Origin: Rhododendron vialii
Taxonomy: Eukaryota > Streptophyta > Magnoliopsida > Ericales > Ericaceae
Assembly: GCF_030253575.1 (NCBI RefSeq)
Contig: NC_080561.1
Coordinates: 1,926,001 to 1,990,000 of the forward strand
Reading direction: 5' to 3'
Length of the DNA: 64,000 bases
Of the stretch, positions 23,929-34,410 are shown piece by piece (position 1 is the stretch's first letter; the number at the start of each line of letters is the position of its first letter). Both the position numbers and the translations under genes were made by a program. A model generated the notes under the pieces. It did no database searches, was not told where the DNA came from, and saw only the letters and a program-made list of their open reading frames with translations.

Positions 23929-24712
23929 TTTGTCAAATATTAGGGTACATAGAGAATTTTCTACCTCTTTTCATTTCCCTCTCTTCATTATGTGACGAGT
24001 GTTCGAGAACACAACGTTGCTTTTTGCTACCACCACAAACAAAGAACAACGGATGTATAGTCGAATGTTATAAAGGACGTAAGTGAAGCCCCCTAGGCGG
24101 CTCCACAACTTAGGTTAGGTGTTTAATTGAAGTCTTTGAAGAGACCTTTTATTTTTATTTTTATAGCACATGTAGTAATTTTATTTCATGTTTTGTTTGA
24201 ATACTTAGTCCTTTATTATGAATAACCACCAATCCAGATAATTCACAATTGGACACTTTAATACATTAGCCCAAAGTAAGGTACACACTCTTTAGTGAAA
24301 AAATTAGAAAAATGCGGAGAGAAAAAAGAATCTTTTGATATCAGTAGCGTGTTTTGACTTCTCTCAAACGACAATCAACCCATATCTCTAGCAAAGTCAC
24401 CATTTTTTATTAGAAAAAAGCAGCAGTAAAAGTCACCATTCATAATTTCGTATGGACCATAAAAAAAAAGAAAAGAAAGAGGCTTCTTATAATCCAAGCA
24501 AATTGCTGCCACTTTGTCAAATACTCCCTATTAGGGAACAGAGGAACTCTCCTACCTTTTCTCACTTCCACTGTTCATCGTATTTTGAGTATTGAGAACA
24601 TAATGTCGCTTTTTGTGACCACTCTAAAAAGAAACCTACGAATGTAATGTCGAATACTACAAAAGACTATAGATGTAATGTCCAATGTCGTAAAGGACTT
24701 TAAGTAAAGCCC
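23929..24712. repeat. Diverged ~180-bp direct repeat pair
   Basis: 23929-24092 and 24511-24712 share the order TTTGTCAAATA-TTAGGG, ATAGAG, TCTCCTACC, GAGAACA-AACG and ATGTAxAGTCGAAT. A third partial relationship joins 24430-24515 with 24860-24925 (AATTCCAAGCAAA-CTGC). No open frame is conserved. Confidence 0.65.
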
Positions 24713-25936
24713 TTAATAAAATCAAATGACGTATAGGAAAGAAGATAGAACTTGATCCGACAACGGGCATGCACATTTTCAGGGTATTTCTTAAAGTCGC
24801 ACCTTTTGGCACGGGCATGATGGAATCAGATAGGAGGTTATGGTTTCAAACAAAGTAGGCATTCATAATTTATTTTAGACCAAAAAATGAAAACCTTTCA
24901 TAATTCCAAGCAAACTGCAGCCCTAACTCCTCTTGGTACAAGGCTCTATGAAAGAGTATTGTTGGCATTGTGGCAAGTTAATAATCTGCTACTGGTCATT
25001 GCAAATTTCAAAGTGACCACTAAAATGGCCATGAGACCTTTTGCCCGACAGCACGGCATTAGGGATTGCACTTAGGTGCTAGAAGAAATGAGGTCAAGAG
25101 TCCAACTCCACTTTCGAGATACTAATCTAGCTATTCTACCAATATTGACTTTCACCGATGGAAGATAGAAAAAAAAGTGACCTCTGATATTGAAATAACA
25201 GGCAACTCAAAGAACTTGCATTTCTAAACATTCAACCAAATAGAAAATTCAAACAGCACACATCCAACCGAAGAGCAACTCAAACACCATTTATCCAACC
25301 AAATAGCAACCATGCATTTTTTAACAAGTAGCAACTTCAAAGACCCCCTGCGTTCAACTAGATATGTTGATGGAAACTACCAAGTTAAGATAGACTATGC
25401 CATAGCTTGTATGGCAACACTGCTATATACAAAGCCAGAGAGCAAATCCCTAAAATAATTGACAGAAGTGAAAGAAAATAAGAAAACATGGCAAGAATTA
25501 ACGATGCCGATGAAACACGATTCTAAACATCTCCTCCGAAACCGGTTGCACAAGTTGTTGCCGGCACCTCGGTTGAACTACTCCTTCGCAAAGTAAACGA
25601 AAGGCCTATCTTAGTTGATCCATCTACACCTTCTACTCTCATGTTCCTGTTGTAGCAAAAGAAACCATGTAACTGTAGCTCAGTAAATATCAGACACAAA
25701 TGGGTATGTTGATTTACCTGCAGTCACTTCTATATCCACAGATTTGTATATACTTAACAGCAAAATCTCAATGATACATGAAATGGAAGAATGAACAAGA
25801 GGATCCAAACACACATGCGTATTTCGATATGAATACATATATGAATGTCTACATATGTATAGTTGATTAACAACAAAACTCTATGATTGATGAAAGGGAA
25901 GAAGGAACAAGAGGATCGTACACTTGACAGCTTTGT
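24713..25936. other. Intergenic region downstream of the HSF gene
   Basis: No gene is seen. The part next to 25936 is the probable 3' UTR and downstream region of the minus-strand HSF gene. Confidence 0.5.
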
Positions 25937-27688
25937 TTAAACACACCCCACTTGCTCCTCCAAATCCCTCCCATAGCCGATCCACTCCGGCGACTTAGCA
26001 AGCAAATTCTCCAACTCAAGCACCATTTTGGACTGATGATGTGCAAGCTCAGCTTCCACTTGCTCGTCACTCTCACAAATCATTTCATCCTGAAGCAGCT
26101 TCTCCCACAAGATAAAGTTCTCGGGCCCCGAATCGGACCTATGAAATCCAGGATCAGTTTTGACATTGGCCTTTTGTTCTTCATTAGGACTCCCATAATC
26201 ATCCAATGAACCAGAAAACGGTGCGCTCACTTCTGATTGTACTGTTGCCAGTTCCTCCTGATTTTGCCCCTTCCCATTTGCTTTTTCCCCATTGCCAGTA
26301 GCATCCATGGCTTCCACCGCGTTCTCATTGCTTCCCGGGGCAACTAATCTCCTTTTCTTCGCGACTTGGCCATCAGGGAGATTTCTTTTATGCCTCAGAA
26401 GCTGGACAAATTGGTTAAGAAACACTGGGTTCGCGAATGCTTTGGCCAAAAACACAAATATCTGCTGTTGCTTACACTCGGTGTTTTCGATTCTCTGCTT
26501 GATACCAGCCAAGCAACTATCTGCACTCTCTTGCTGTTGTTTCAGCTCGACAATTTCTGTTTCCATTTTGTTTCGATCGTCCCTAAGCTTTTCAAGCTCG
26601 GTCTCCATGCAGAACAGTGGACCGTCAGACAAAGGTCTCATTGGTCCTTGTTGATGCGAATTTTGAAGGTTTTGCTTCCTCCTCTTAATGTGCTTCAGCA
26701 AATGCTTCTTCCCTCCTTGAAACCCTTGGTTTGCGAATTCCCATCTGTCCGAATCGATCTTCTTGAAACCCTTTGAAAATTATATCCCAGAAACAAGAAA
26801 TACAGAGCAAGTTAATTAGTACCACCATCACATACCACTATCCGAAAATTCAAGAAAATGTTCAAATAGTTCTTTTAGACACTAAACCAAACAGAACCCA
26901 AACAAAACCCACAAAGCATAAATCTGAAATTGATAGGGTTTTTTTATCCAAACAAAAAAACTCATCCTCTACGATTAGACTCTATTCCACGTCACTCGTC
27001 TAAACCACCCAAACTTTGTTACCATATTCTAGAGATTACTCATCTATTCTCGATTGGTTTTAGGTTGGAACCTAGAAATCTAGCAATCTATTATTTGATA
27101 CAGAACCCAACAAAAACCACAAAGCTTCAACAAAACTGACCAACGGATCGATTGGAGTAATTCATATGTTTGTATACACAATAAAATCCTACCAATGCAA
27201 AACAAGCAAAACCCATATGCTATAAACCTCAATTCTACGATTACGATACAAGAATGAAGCATTTCAGTACTCACATAAGTGTTGAGCTGGCGAATGAAGC
27301 TGGAGAAGTTATTGTGCTTGAAGTACTTTTGCAGAAGAGTGCTGGAGAACTCGTGCTGATCCCAAACTACGAAGCTTTTCTTGGCGAAGCCCCACGAAAT
27401 GATCCCATCAGTTTCTGGGTCTTCAACCATCTGGTACGTCTTCTTCAGAAACGGTGGAGGTCCTACTTCATGGAGCCCCTCCATGGGCGCCGGGACCGAC
27501 ACCGGCGAAGCAGGAAAACACCCACCGGCAGTTTCACCTCCCATATGATCAGTTTCACCGTCTAGCAGAATCTCTGGCTCTTCTTTAACCATGGCGATTT
27601 TCACTCCATTTTCCCCGTACAAAAAATCCCCTCCGCCGCCGATCCCACGGCCTTCTTCATCAGCCATATTGATATTCTGCTCCTCCAT
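25937..27688 (-). CDS. Class A heat stress transcription factor (HSFA9/A2-like)
   Basis: Exon 1 is 27688-27275 and exon 2 26770-25937, joined in phase 0 at the conserved HSF intron inside the DNA-binding domain (NTY|GFKKI); the protein is 415 residues. The order is an acidic N-terminus with VKEEPE, the DNA-binding domain (about 77-170, [30 protein letters not shown]), the HR-A/B coiled coil (about 193-262), KKRR as nuclear localisation signal at 276-279, an AHA-type activator motif [12 protein letters not shown] (357-368) and a leucine-containing C-terminal export-like stretch. The insertion length in HR-A/B and the AHA motif indicate class [13 protein letters not shown]-like and [15 protein letters not shown] wording resembles HSFA9, while the C-terminal part also resembles HSFA2; I cannot separate these here. 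It would bind heat shock elements in the nucleus and activate chaperone genes such as the one at 32225. Confidence 0.93.
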
Positions 27689-27745
27689 AGTTAGAGTTTG
27701 GATATTTGCAAAGAGAGGGAGGGATTGGGATTAGTTTCCAAATGG

Positions 27746-27756
27746 GTTTTATATCT
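27746..27756 (-). promoter_or_regulatory. Candidate TATA box of the HSF gene
   Basis: On the minus strand the sequence reads AGATATAAAAC, about 60 bases before the start codon, which leaves room for a short leader. No other TATA-like motif is nearer. Confidence 0.5.
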
Positions 27757-30137
27757 GTTTCCACTACAATGGGACTTTGTCCATGAATGTGTACTCCAAA
27801 GTGTCTCGAGGTCTTATACATAGAGAAATAGGGAGGAGGTGGGGGAGGTGGGGGAGTTTTGTACGTTGTTTCAGGCGTGACCAAAATTGAGTAATTATTA
27901 AGTGGTGTTGGAGCACCGTCATGTGATACCTTACAATCATGTTATAGACATGTTTCTCGATCATTTTTCAAACGCTCCTCTCTCACAAGCTGTGGAGTCC
28001 ATAGATGTGTGAAGACCACTGCTTTTAAGAGAGGAGTGTTTGGAGAGTGGCCAAGAGATGTGTGTCCCCAGCATTTCCGAATACCTTAACATCCTTCTTT
28101 ATCACACATTTTTCATAGAAACCGTACATTGATACAGAACTCCATAAAAATGTGTGATAGATAAAAATGAAGAGACATTACGGTGGCGGTGCCCGAGACC
28201 ACGAAATAATTTTTCGGCCAAAACTGGCATTGTTTTTGCCAAATCTCGTTGATAATTGTCATGCCACTTGGAGCTCTTTCTTTCAGAAAATCTCCTGTCC
28301 CCACCAAATCCATGCCCCTCAACTTTCTGGAAACTTCTCTTCAACCCCCCACCCCTTTTTGTCATGACTCCACTCAGAGAGATTATTCAGCGCCCTATAG
28401 GCACCGCTAAGTGATGTCGCAGACCCTTTTATCACCACATATTGCAATAGAATTGATACGTTTTGTTTCGAACTCCACCACAACCTGTGATGGTAAAGTG
28501 ACCCGAGACACCGCATAGCATTACTCCAAGGGCACTGGATAAATTTTCAGGTACAGAATTCCTCACTTGGTGGAATTCGTGCAGATTATAATCGTCCTTT
28601 GTCAATCATTTTCCAATGGGTGTACTCACTGCAATTCTTCCTTTGGTGGTCCTTTTTTTTCCCTTCTAAACCGTTTGATGGCAAATGGACAATGGAATAT
28701 CGTACGGTTGAGGTGGTTTGAGTATGAGCAAAGGGCCTGGCGGTTAGCAATTTGCATGAGTGCCATGTGTTGTTCTTTTGTAGAGCAAAGAGTTTGATGG
28801 ACTTCGGTGTGGTTATTATGAACGTATGTTTGCCTCTTTTTATTTTCATAAATGGATGTTCGGGTCCGCTTGCAGTCATGCATGCAACTCGATTAATTTT
28901 GAAATTAAGAAATTAACGACAAGACAACCTTTCAATGACCCCAAAATTTAAAATATTTAATCATTGTGAAATTTGAAAATGCGATCAACCTCGTGGGAGG
29001 ACAAACAATCTTTTACTCCATCATGCCGAGTTGGTCAACCGCATATGAGATTACTAGCAATTTTGGCATGCTTTTATGGTGTTTTTTCCCCAAGGTACAA
29101 GGAGACCCCTCAATTAGTATTTTTTCTCTTGAAGACTTCTTAATATTTTTTGTTAATTTGATCGGTGAAAGTCAATTTTAATCAAAATAATTAGATTAGC
29201 ATATTGATAGATGAGTTAGGCTCCGTTCTCTTGAACTTAACTTAAATTTGAGAGTTTTGTCCTTATTTAAATTTTTTTTCACATTTGTTAGTTTTGCATT
29301 AAATTTTTGTGGGTTATTGATTCGTTTTGAAGAGAGAAATCGAAAAAGTAAATTTCTTTTACTTTTATCTAAGTATTTTGAGAAATAACCACTTTTGAAC
29401 AAAAAATTCAAATAAGGACAAAACTTCAGATTTAAGTTAAGTTCAAGAGAACGGGGCCTTAAACTCCTGACTACTTTTCTCTTGACGTCGTTAGGCTAAG
29501 TGTACTCTTAATGTCGTTAGGCTAAAGCCGGCTAGGTGTGAGGCTTCTTCTCTTGTAACATAACAGTGAAAGAGCAATCCATAACTTAATTTGTTGTGTG
29601 TGCTAGGAAGAGCTAGTGGCATCGAAGTTGAGATCGAGACAAATTATAAGTGAATCTTCTACTGTGTCGTTTTCTGAACTTGAGAAACTAAAGAAGAGAC
29701 CAAAACCCTTTTAAAAAAAAACCAAAAAAAAAAAATGGAAGAAGAAGAAGAGACAAAAAAAGAAGAAGAAGAAACAACCCAAATAAATAAATAAATAAAT
29801 AAACCCCAAGAAAAAACTAATTGAAGAAGAGAACAAGCACGCCGCTTAAGGGTGATTTGATTCAGCGGTGCTATCCCAACCGCTCTGTTTCAGTACTCTT
29901 CCAACTATAGCATTCAATTTTACCGTCCGTCTCGACAATTAATGGTCCGGATTTTAAAAGAATTCTTCTAAGGAAAAATTAAACCCTTCATGACTCTTCC
30001 TCTGGAATAGTCTTTTAAAATCTAAACCGTCCAAAATACTTTTATATGGTGAGATTAAAAACTGTGTAGAGAGCGGTGAAATAGAACGGTGGGTTGTACT
30101 TTCTCTGGGATTGTTATTAAGTGAGCATGAAGGCACA
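27757..30137. other. Intergenic region between HSF and sHSP genes, part 1
   Basis: No gene is seen. The region contains a Tourist-like MITE (29219-29458), A-rich stretches with GAA and AAAT microsatellites at 29730-29805, and nothing else I can support. Confidence 0.5.
29219..29458. mobile_element. Tourist-like (PIF/Harbinger) MITE
   Basis: The left end GGCTCCGTTCTCTTGAACTT is the inverted complement of AAGTTCAAGAGAACGGGGCC. The target duplication is TTA (29216-29218 and 29459-29461), as expected for Harbinger-type MITEs. Relatives of the interior (CTTATTxAAATTTTTTTTC, CATTTGTTA) occur at 63170-63470. Confidence 0.85.
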
Positions 30138-30260
30138 CCGCTTAATGACAGTCACCAACGTGGCTCTCCTTTGACTATGAACAGGAGGGATCAATATCCA
30201 TTCCGTTTGGCATTTTCCGTGGCTCTCCGGTCCGTTTGGCATTTTCCTTCACACCATCAT
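30138..30260 (+). promoter_or_regulatory. Upstream module 1 with ACGTGGC
   Basis: The module starts CCGCTTAATGACAGTCACCA, contains ACGTGGC (30158-30164) and continues to GGGATCAATATCCATTCC, then GTCCGTTTGGCATTTTCC. It corresponds to the immediate upstream region of the sHSP gene (module 3, 31950-32105). ACGTGGC matches the ABRE/G-box core. No sHSP frame follows it. Confidence 0.6.
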
Positions 30261-31092
30261 GATTTTAGTCGGACCACCGAGCGACGACTAAGCGTGTAAA
30301 ACGACTACGTGAGAGAGACGGTAAGAAATAATTTTTGGTACATGCAATCTGGCCCGGAACACCTTGCATTTCAAAAAATATATAAAAAAGACTAATTAAA
30401 CAATCGAACATCCTAATAAAGAAGACGACTTGTCCAGTTATTTTCAAGAGAGAAATTGTTCTGTCACCAGTTTGGGTGAGGGGTGATTTCAATGGCCTCG
30501 AGAGTGTATTACTGTGCCACAATTCCATTAACAACCATAGATTAACAACACACTATATAAAAATGAAGATTTATATTTTGCACAACAGGATGCTCTAGGA
30601 GGCTCAGACTCTGGTTTCTGAGTTCTCTTCCTTGTAGGTCACTTTTTGTTATCACGAAGCTAATGGGGTAGCTAACTTGTTAGCAAAGAATGTAGCAACA
30701 ACTCAAGATTTTTTTTTCTGTTTACGTACATAGCGCTACACCCGAATTTTTGTTAGAAGCTTTATATAAAAATCAGGGAGGAACTATAGTTCCTTGTTTT
30801 GTAAAAAACCACCACTCTTGTACTCCTTTTGACTTAATATATCAGTTGTTTTTGGTTTTAAAAAAATGTATATTTTTATTTTGATTGAAAAATTTATCGG
30901 GCTTATTTTACTCTACTGCATTGTTCAGCTACGTAATCCAATCATTTATAAATTTGAGTGAATGTTCATTTAGTCTAGCTTTGTATGACCGATTGATATA
31001 GCCTAGACAATTAAAATAGAAGAAGTCAAATTATAAGTAAAATTATAAAATTTTAGTGCTTTTTTTAAAAATCGGGATTGGCTACTCCTGCA

Positions 31093-31158
31093 TCGCTTAA
31101 CGGCAGTCACCAACGTGGCTCCTTGACTTTGAACTATAAAGGGATCAATATCCATTCC
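31093..31158 (+). promoter_or_regulatory. Upstream module 2 with ACGTGGC
   Basis: This second copy reads CGCTTAACGGCAGTCACCA, ACGTGGC (31113-31119), TTGAC, TGAACTATAAAGGGATCAAT. It is shorter than modules 1 and 3. Confidence 0.6.
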
Positions 31159-31401
31159 AAAGCGTCCTTAACTCCGGTCCTAGGAAATTTTCCACCCGAA
31201 TTTAATCCGACTCCAAGAAATTAGTTGAGGCGCTCATAAATTAATCCGAACAATTTGAATTATCTTTAGAAAGGGGGGCAATGTGTCCTATATATTACTA
31301 ATAACATATGTTTTTCGCCAGTTTGGGTTATGGGTGATGCCAAATCACCTCAGCCCTATTCCAGTTGGCATCCCCAAACACTCCCAAGGGGAAGAAAATG
31401 T

Positions 31402-31935
31402 TGAGTGCAAACGAGCCGAGCCGATTCGAAGTTTAGAATGTTCATGTTTGTTTATTAAATTTTTAGCGAACTCAAGGTCGAGCCTAATAAAAATCTGCCA
31501 AGCCGATTTAGGCTTGAGTCAAATTCAAACTTGTTGACAAGCCTTAACAAGCCGGAAATATCATATGTTTATCTCGTCTATGGATCTACGAGTGCAAAAA
31601 ATACATACTCCTACATTAAAAAGTTCATGTATACATGTACAATTTCCTAGTACGTAAATCACATTTGCATATACAAAAGTTATGAAATACTATACACTAT
31701 GCACATAGATGAGTTTATAGGGAGTATACAAGCTTATACATACACAAGTTATATATAATCCTTATTACCTACATATATTCAAGATTCACGAGCCTAATCG
31801 AGCCGAATACTATCAGGTTCGAGCTCGGCTTATTCGTTAAACGAGTCCAAATTTGAGGCTCAGGTTCGGTCGAACGAATCGAACCAAAACAAGCATTTAT
31901 CCAGTCGAGTATCGAACAGTTCACGTCCTTACGCA
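31402..31935. mobile_element. Nonautonomous element with CAAACGAGCCGAGCCGA end
   Basis: The left end GTGCAAACGAGCCGAGCC and several internal GAGCCTAATCGAGCCGAA and CGAGCTCGGC blocks are shared with the repeat at 38938-39222. The body is AT-rich and noncoding. Confidence 0.55.
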
Positions 31936-31949
31936 TTCAAAAAAATTGC

Positions 31950-32105
31950 ACCGCTTAATCACAATCACCACGTACGTGGCTCCTTGACCATGAACTATGA
32001 AGGGGATCAATATCCATTACCACATTACACCACCGTGGCTCTCTGGCCTACGAACGCGTCTCCTTCTCTATGAACATGTCCATTTGGATTTTTCCTTCTT
32101 CGAGC
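31950..32105 (+). promoter_or_regulatory. Proximal upstream module 3 of the sHSP gene
   Basis: It contains the palindrome CCACGTACGTGG overlapping ACGTGGC (31974-31980), then TTGACC, ATGAACTATGAAGGGGATCA and GTCCATTTGGATTTTTCC, ending about 120 bases before the start codon. No perfect heat shock element (three alternating GAA/TTC units) was found by eye. Confidence 0.6.
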
Positions 32106-32224
32106 TTTACTTAAAAGAGAGCCAAATTGTCCTGTCTCTCACTGGGCTCTCAAGAACCAAAACTAGTTCTTACAGTAGCTTTTCTTTTCTTTTCAAACCA
32201 TCTTGCACTAAAACAGTACTGAAA

Positions 32225-32941
32225 ATGGAACTGGCATTGAGGGACATGGGACTGGACGCATCAGTGATGGCGGCAATCCACGACATGTTAGACTTCTCCG
32301 ACGACACACCCACCTCCGAGAGGTCCCGCCATGGGCCGTCGCGAGCCTTTGTTCGCGACAACAAGGCGATAAAGAACACGGCGGCCGACATCTTGGAGTA
32401 CCCCAACTCGTACGTTTTCATCGTGGACATGCCGGGGGTGGGGCCGGACCAGATCAAGGTCCAGGTGGAGGACGAGAACGTGCTGGTCGTGAGCGGGGAG
32501 CGGAGGAGGGAGAAAGAGCGGGAGCAAAAGGAAGGGGTCAAGTACGTGAGGATGGAGAGGAGGCAGGGGAAGTTTTTGAAGAAGTTCGAGTTGCCTGAGG
32601 ACGCGGACCTGGAGTCGATACAGGCGAATTATCAGGACGGGGTGCTTACGATAACTGTGGAGAAGAAGCAGAAACCGGAGCAGAAGAGGCCGAGGACGAT
32701 TGAGGTCAAGGTTGGTGGGTCAGGACAAGCTCAGGTTGGTGGAGGCGGTGGTGGTCAGGACGCAGCCTTTGGTGATGCCGAAGACCGCGCCTTCGGTGAA
32801 GTGAAAGAGCAGCAGCAGCAGCAGCAGGGGGTTGATCAGTCGTCGGGAGCTCAGGGGGGTGGATCTGGTGAAGTGAAAGAGCAGCAGCAGGGGGTTGATC
32901 AGTCGTCGGGAGCTCAGGGGGGTGGAACTGGTGAAATCTGA
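32225..32941 (+). CDS. Cytosolic class II small heat shock protein with extended tail
   Basis: A single exon encodes 238 residues. The N-terminus (ALRDMGLDASVMAAIHDMLD, TPTSERSRHGPSRAFVRDNK) and the alpha-crystallin domain (about 50-150: AADILEYPNSYVFIVDMPGV, KFLKKFELPEDADLESIQAN, DGVLTITVEK) are typical of class II sHSPs, ATP-independent holdases in the cytosol. Class II proteins usually end after KRPRTIEVKV at about 155-165 residues. Here about 70 extra residues follow, rich in G and Q, including two tandem units GEVKEQQQ(QQQ)GVDQSSGAQGGG. The gene is strikingly GC-rich at third positions compared with its AT-rich surroundings. The start was chosen at 32225 because the family begins at this position; the frame is open upstream to 31997 but that part is promoter repeat. 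Confidence 0.95.
   Translation: MELALRDMGLDASVMAAIHDMLDFSDDTPTSERSRHGPSRAFVRDNKAIKNTAADILEYPNSYVFIVDMPGVGPDQIKVQVEDENVLVVSGERRREKEREQKEGVKYVRMERRQGKFLKKFELPEDADLESIQANYQDGVLTITVEKKQKPEQKRPRTIEVKVGGSGQAQVGGGGGGQDAAFGDAEDRAFGEVKEQQQQQQGVDQSSGAQGGGSGEVKEQQQGVDQSSGAQGGGTGEI
32795..32929 (+). repeat. Two in-frame minisatellite units in the sHSP tail
   Basis: Unit 1 (32795-32866, 72 bases) and unit 2 (32867-32929, 63 bases) are almost identical and differ by three CAG codons and the final codon. Confidence 0.95.
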
Positions 32942-33089
32942 AGCCGTTAGAGGCGGTTGGTTTGGGTCCTGTTTGCTTTGGGAGGGCCTGGGAAATGTTC
33001 CTTACAATATGTAATCAATTTTCTTTTGCTTTGTTCTTTTCTGGTGGCTTTGTCTTTGTGTTCGTGTTTGTGGTATCTTGATGTGTATA

Positions 33090-33095
33090 AATAAA
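33090..33095 (+). terminator. Polyadenylation signal of the sHSP gene
   Basis: AATAAA lies 149 bases after the stop codon, within a T/G-rich 3' UTR. Confidence 0.6.
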
Positions 33096-33129
33096 GTAGA
33101 CAACGTGTAATTCACTGGTTAGCCGGTCC

Positions 33130-34410
33130 GAGAGAATAATCAGTCACACTGGGCCCGAGACACGGTCACGGTCCCGACACCGACGGGAGGCAGTTTTTGG
33201 GTGGCTTTGCTTTTGTGGACTGTGTGCGTGTACAAAAGGAAAACAATCATATATTTCAACAGTTTGCGAGGGGGGAGGGGGGATGAGATTCGAACCTAAA
33301 TGAAAAACAAAAAACGAAAACACAAAAAGCAAGAAGAAAACGAAAACGAAAACACAAATGTTGAAAGACAACTAATCTACAATTGTCTGAATATACAGTT
33401 TCAGCCAGTCCTGGGTTTGCCAAAATAGCCCAGCACGTGGACATCTTAGCATGGGTTTTACCATCGGCTTGCCATGCCTTGGCCTAGACTGGATGATGTT
33501 TTCAGTCTTCTTTTCGAGCATTACCCACGGGGGCAAGCCTTGGCTAGGCTGGATGTTGTTTTCGGTCTTCTTTTTGGGCATTATCCACAGGACTTGAAAG
33601 CACGAGCAATTGAAGAAAAACAGCCAAGGAAATTTAGTTTTTGCTTGATTGAGTCGTGCCCTGCCCAGTGACAAGTAGCCAGTCCTGGGTTTGCCAAAAT
33701 AGCCCAGCATGTTGACATCTTAGCATGGCTTTTACCTGGGAACAAAATTGGCTTTTACCAATGGGAAAAAAATAGTAACCGAACACAGTTGATTTTATGC
33801 ACTCAAAACTCCAGTCGCACATGTCTAGACCCCATAATCAAACCCGAATTTTCCCTCATATCCTTCGTCCCAAAAAAATGCTTGTTCCAGTGCATTTTCG
33901 GCCAAGTGAGAATGTAGAGACATGTGAATATTCTCACCTGACAGATGAGTTCATTTTCGGCCAAGTGAGAATGTAGAAAGATGTGAATATTCTCACCTGA
34001 CAGATGACCGAACTCGTGTATCAAAAGCTGGGCCATATCAAGTGGGCAACCCAAATGTGAAAGTGCTGCCCGCCTAGAGTCGGATGAGAGGACGCGTGAT
34101 TAGAAGAAAGACAACAAAATTTAGAGAGAGCGAGGACATAAAGATTTTACCCTTACTTTGAAAAATGCACCTTTGTAATCCACACTCACATCCCGAAACA
34201 ATTACAGGAGGAATTCTTTGGCAAGATGTAGAACAGCTGCTAAGTATGAAAAGTAGTGAAAATGTTAGTAAACTTGATGGAAGAACACCACAGTTCCCAT
34301 CTCGAACACATGAAAACAAACACTTGCCTGGTAGCTGCTAGCAAAAAATGTGAAAAGAATGACCACATGTATCTACCATTGGGGAGCGGAATCATACGAT
34401 ATCCTCTCTT
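33130..34410. repeat. Intergenic region with several local direct repeats
   Basis: 33402-33462 is repeated at 33676-33735 (AGTCCTGGGTTTGCCAAAAT, CATCTTAGCATGG). Inside the gap, 33474-33535 and 33536-33592 are a tandem pair. A 59-bp tandem pair lies at 33893-33951 and 33952-34009 (TTTTCGGCCAAGTGAGAATG). No gene is seen. Confidence 0.8.

Noticed and set aside
24887-25075. 62-codon open frame in intergenic DNA
   Set aside because: It overlaps one of the local direct repeats and has no family resemblance.
31997-32224. In-frame extension of the small heat shock protein from 31997
   Set aside because: It overlaps the repeated upstream module and does not resemble any sHSP leader; class II proteins begin at the chosen methionine.
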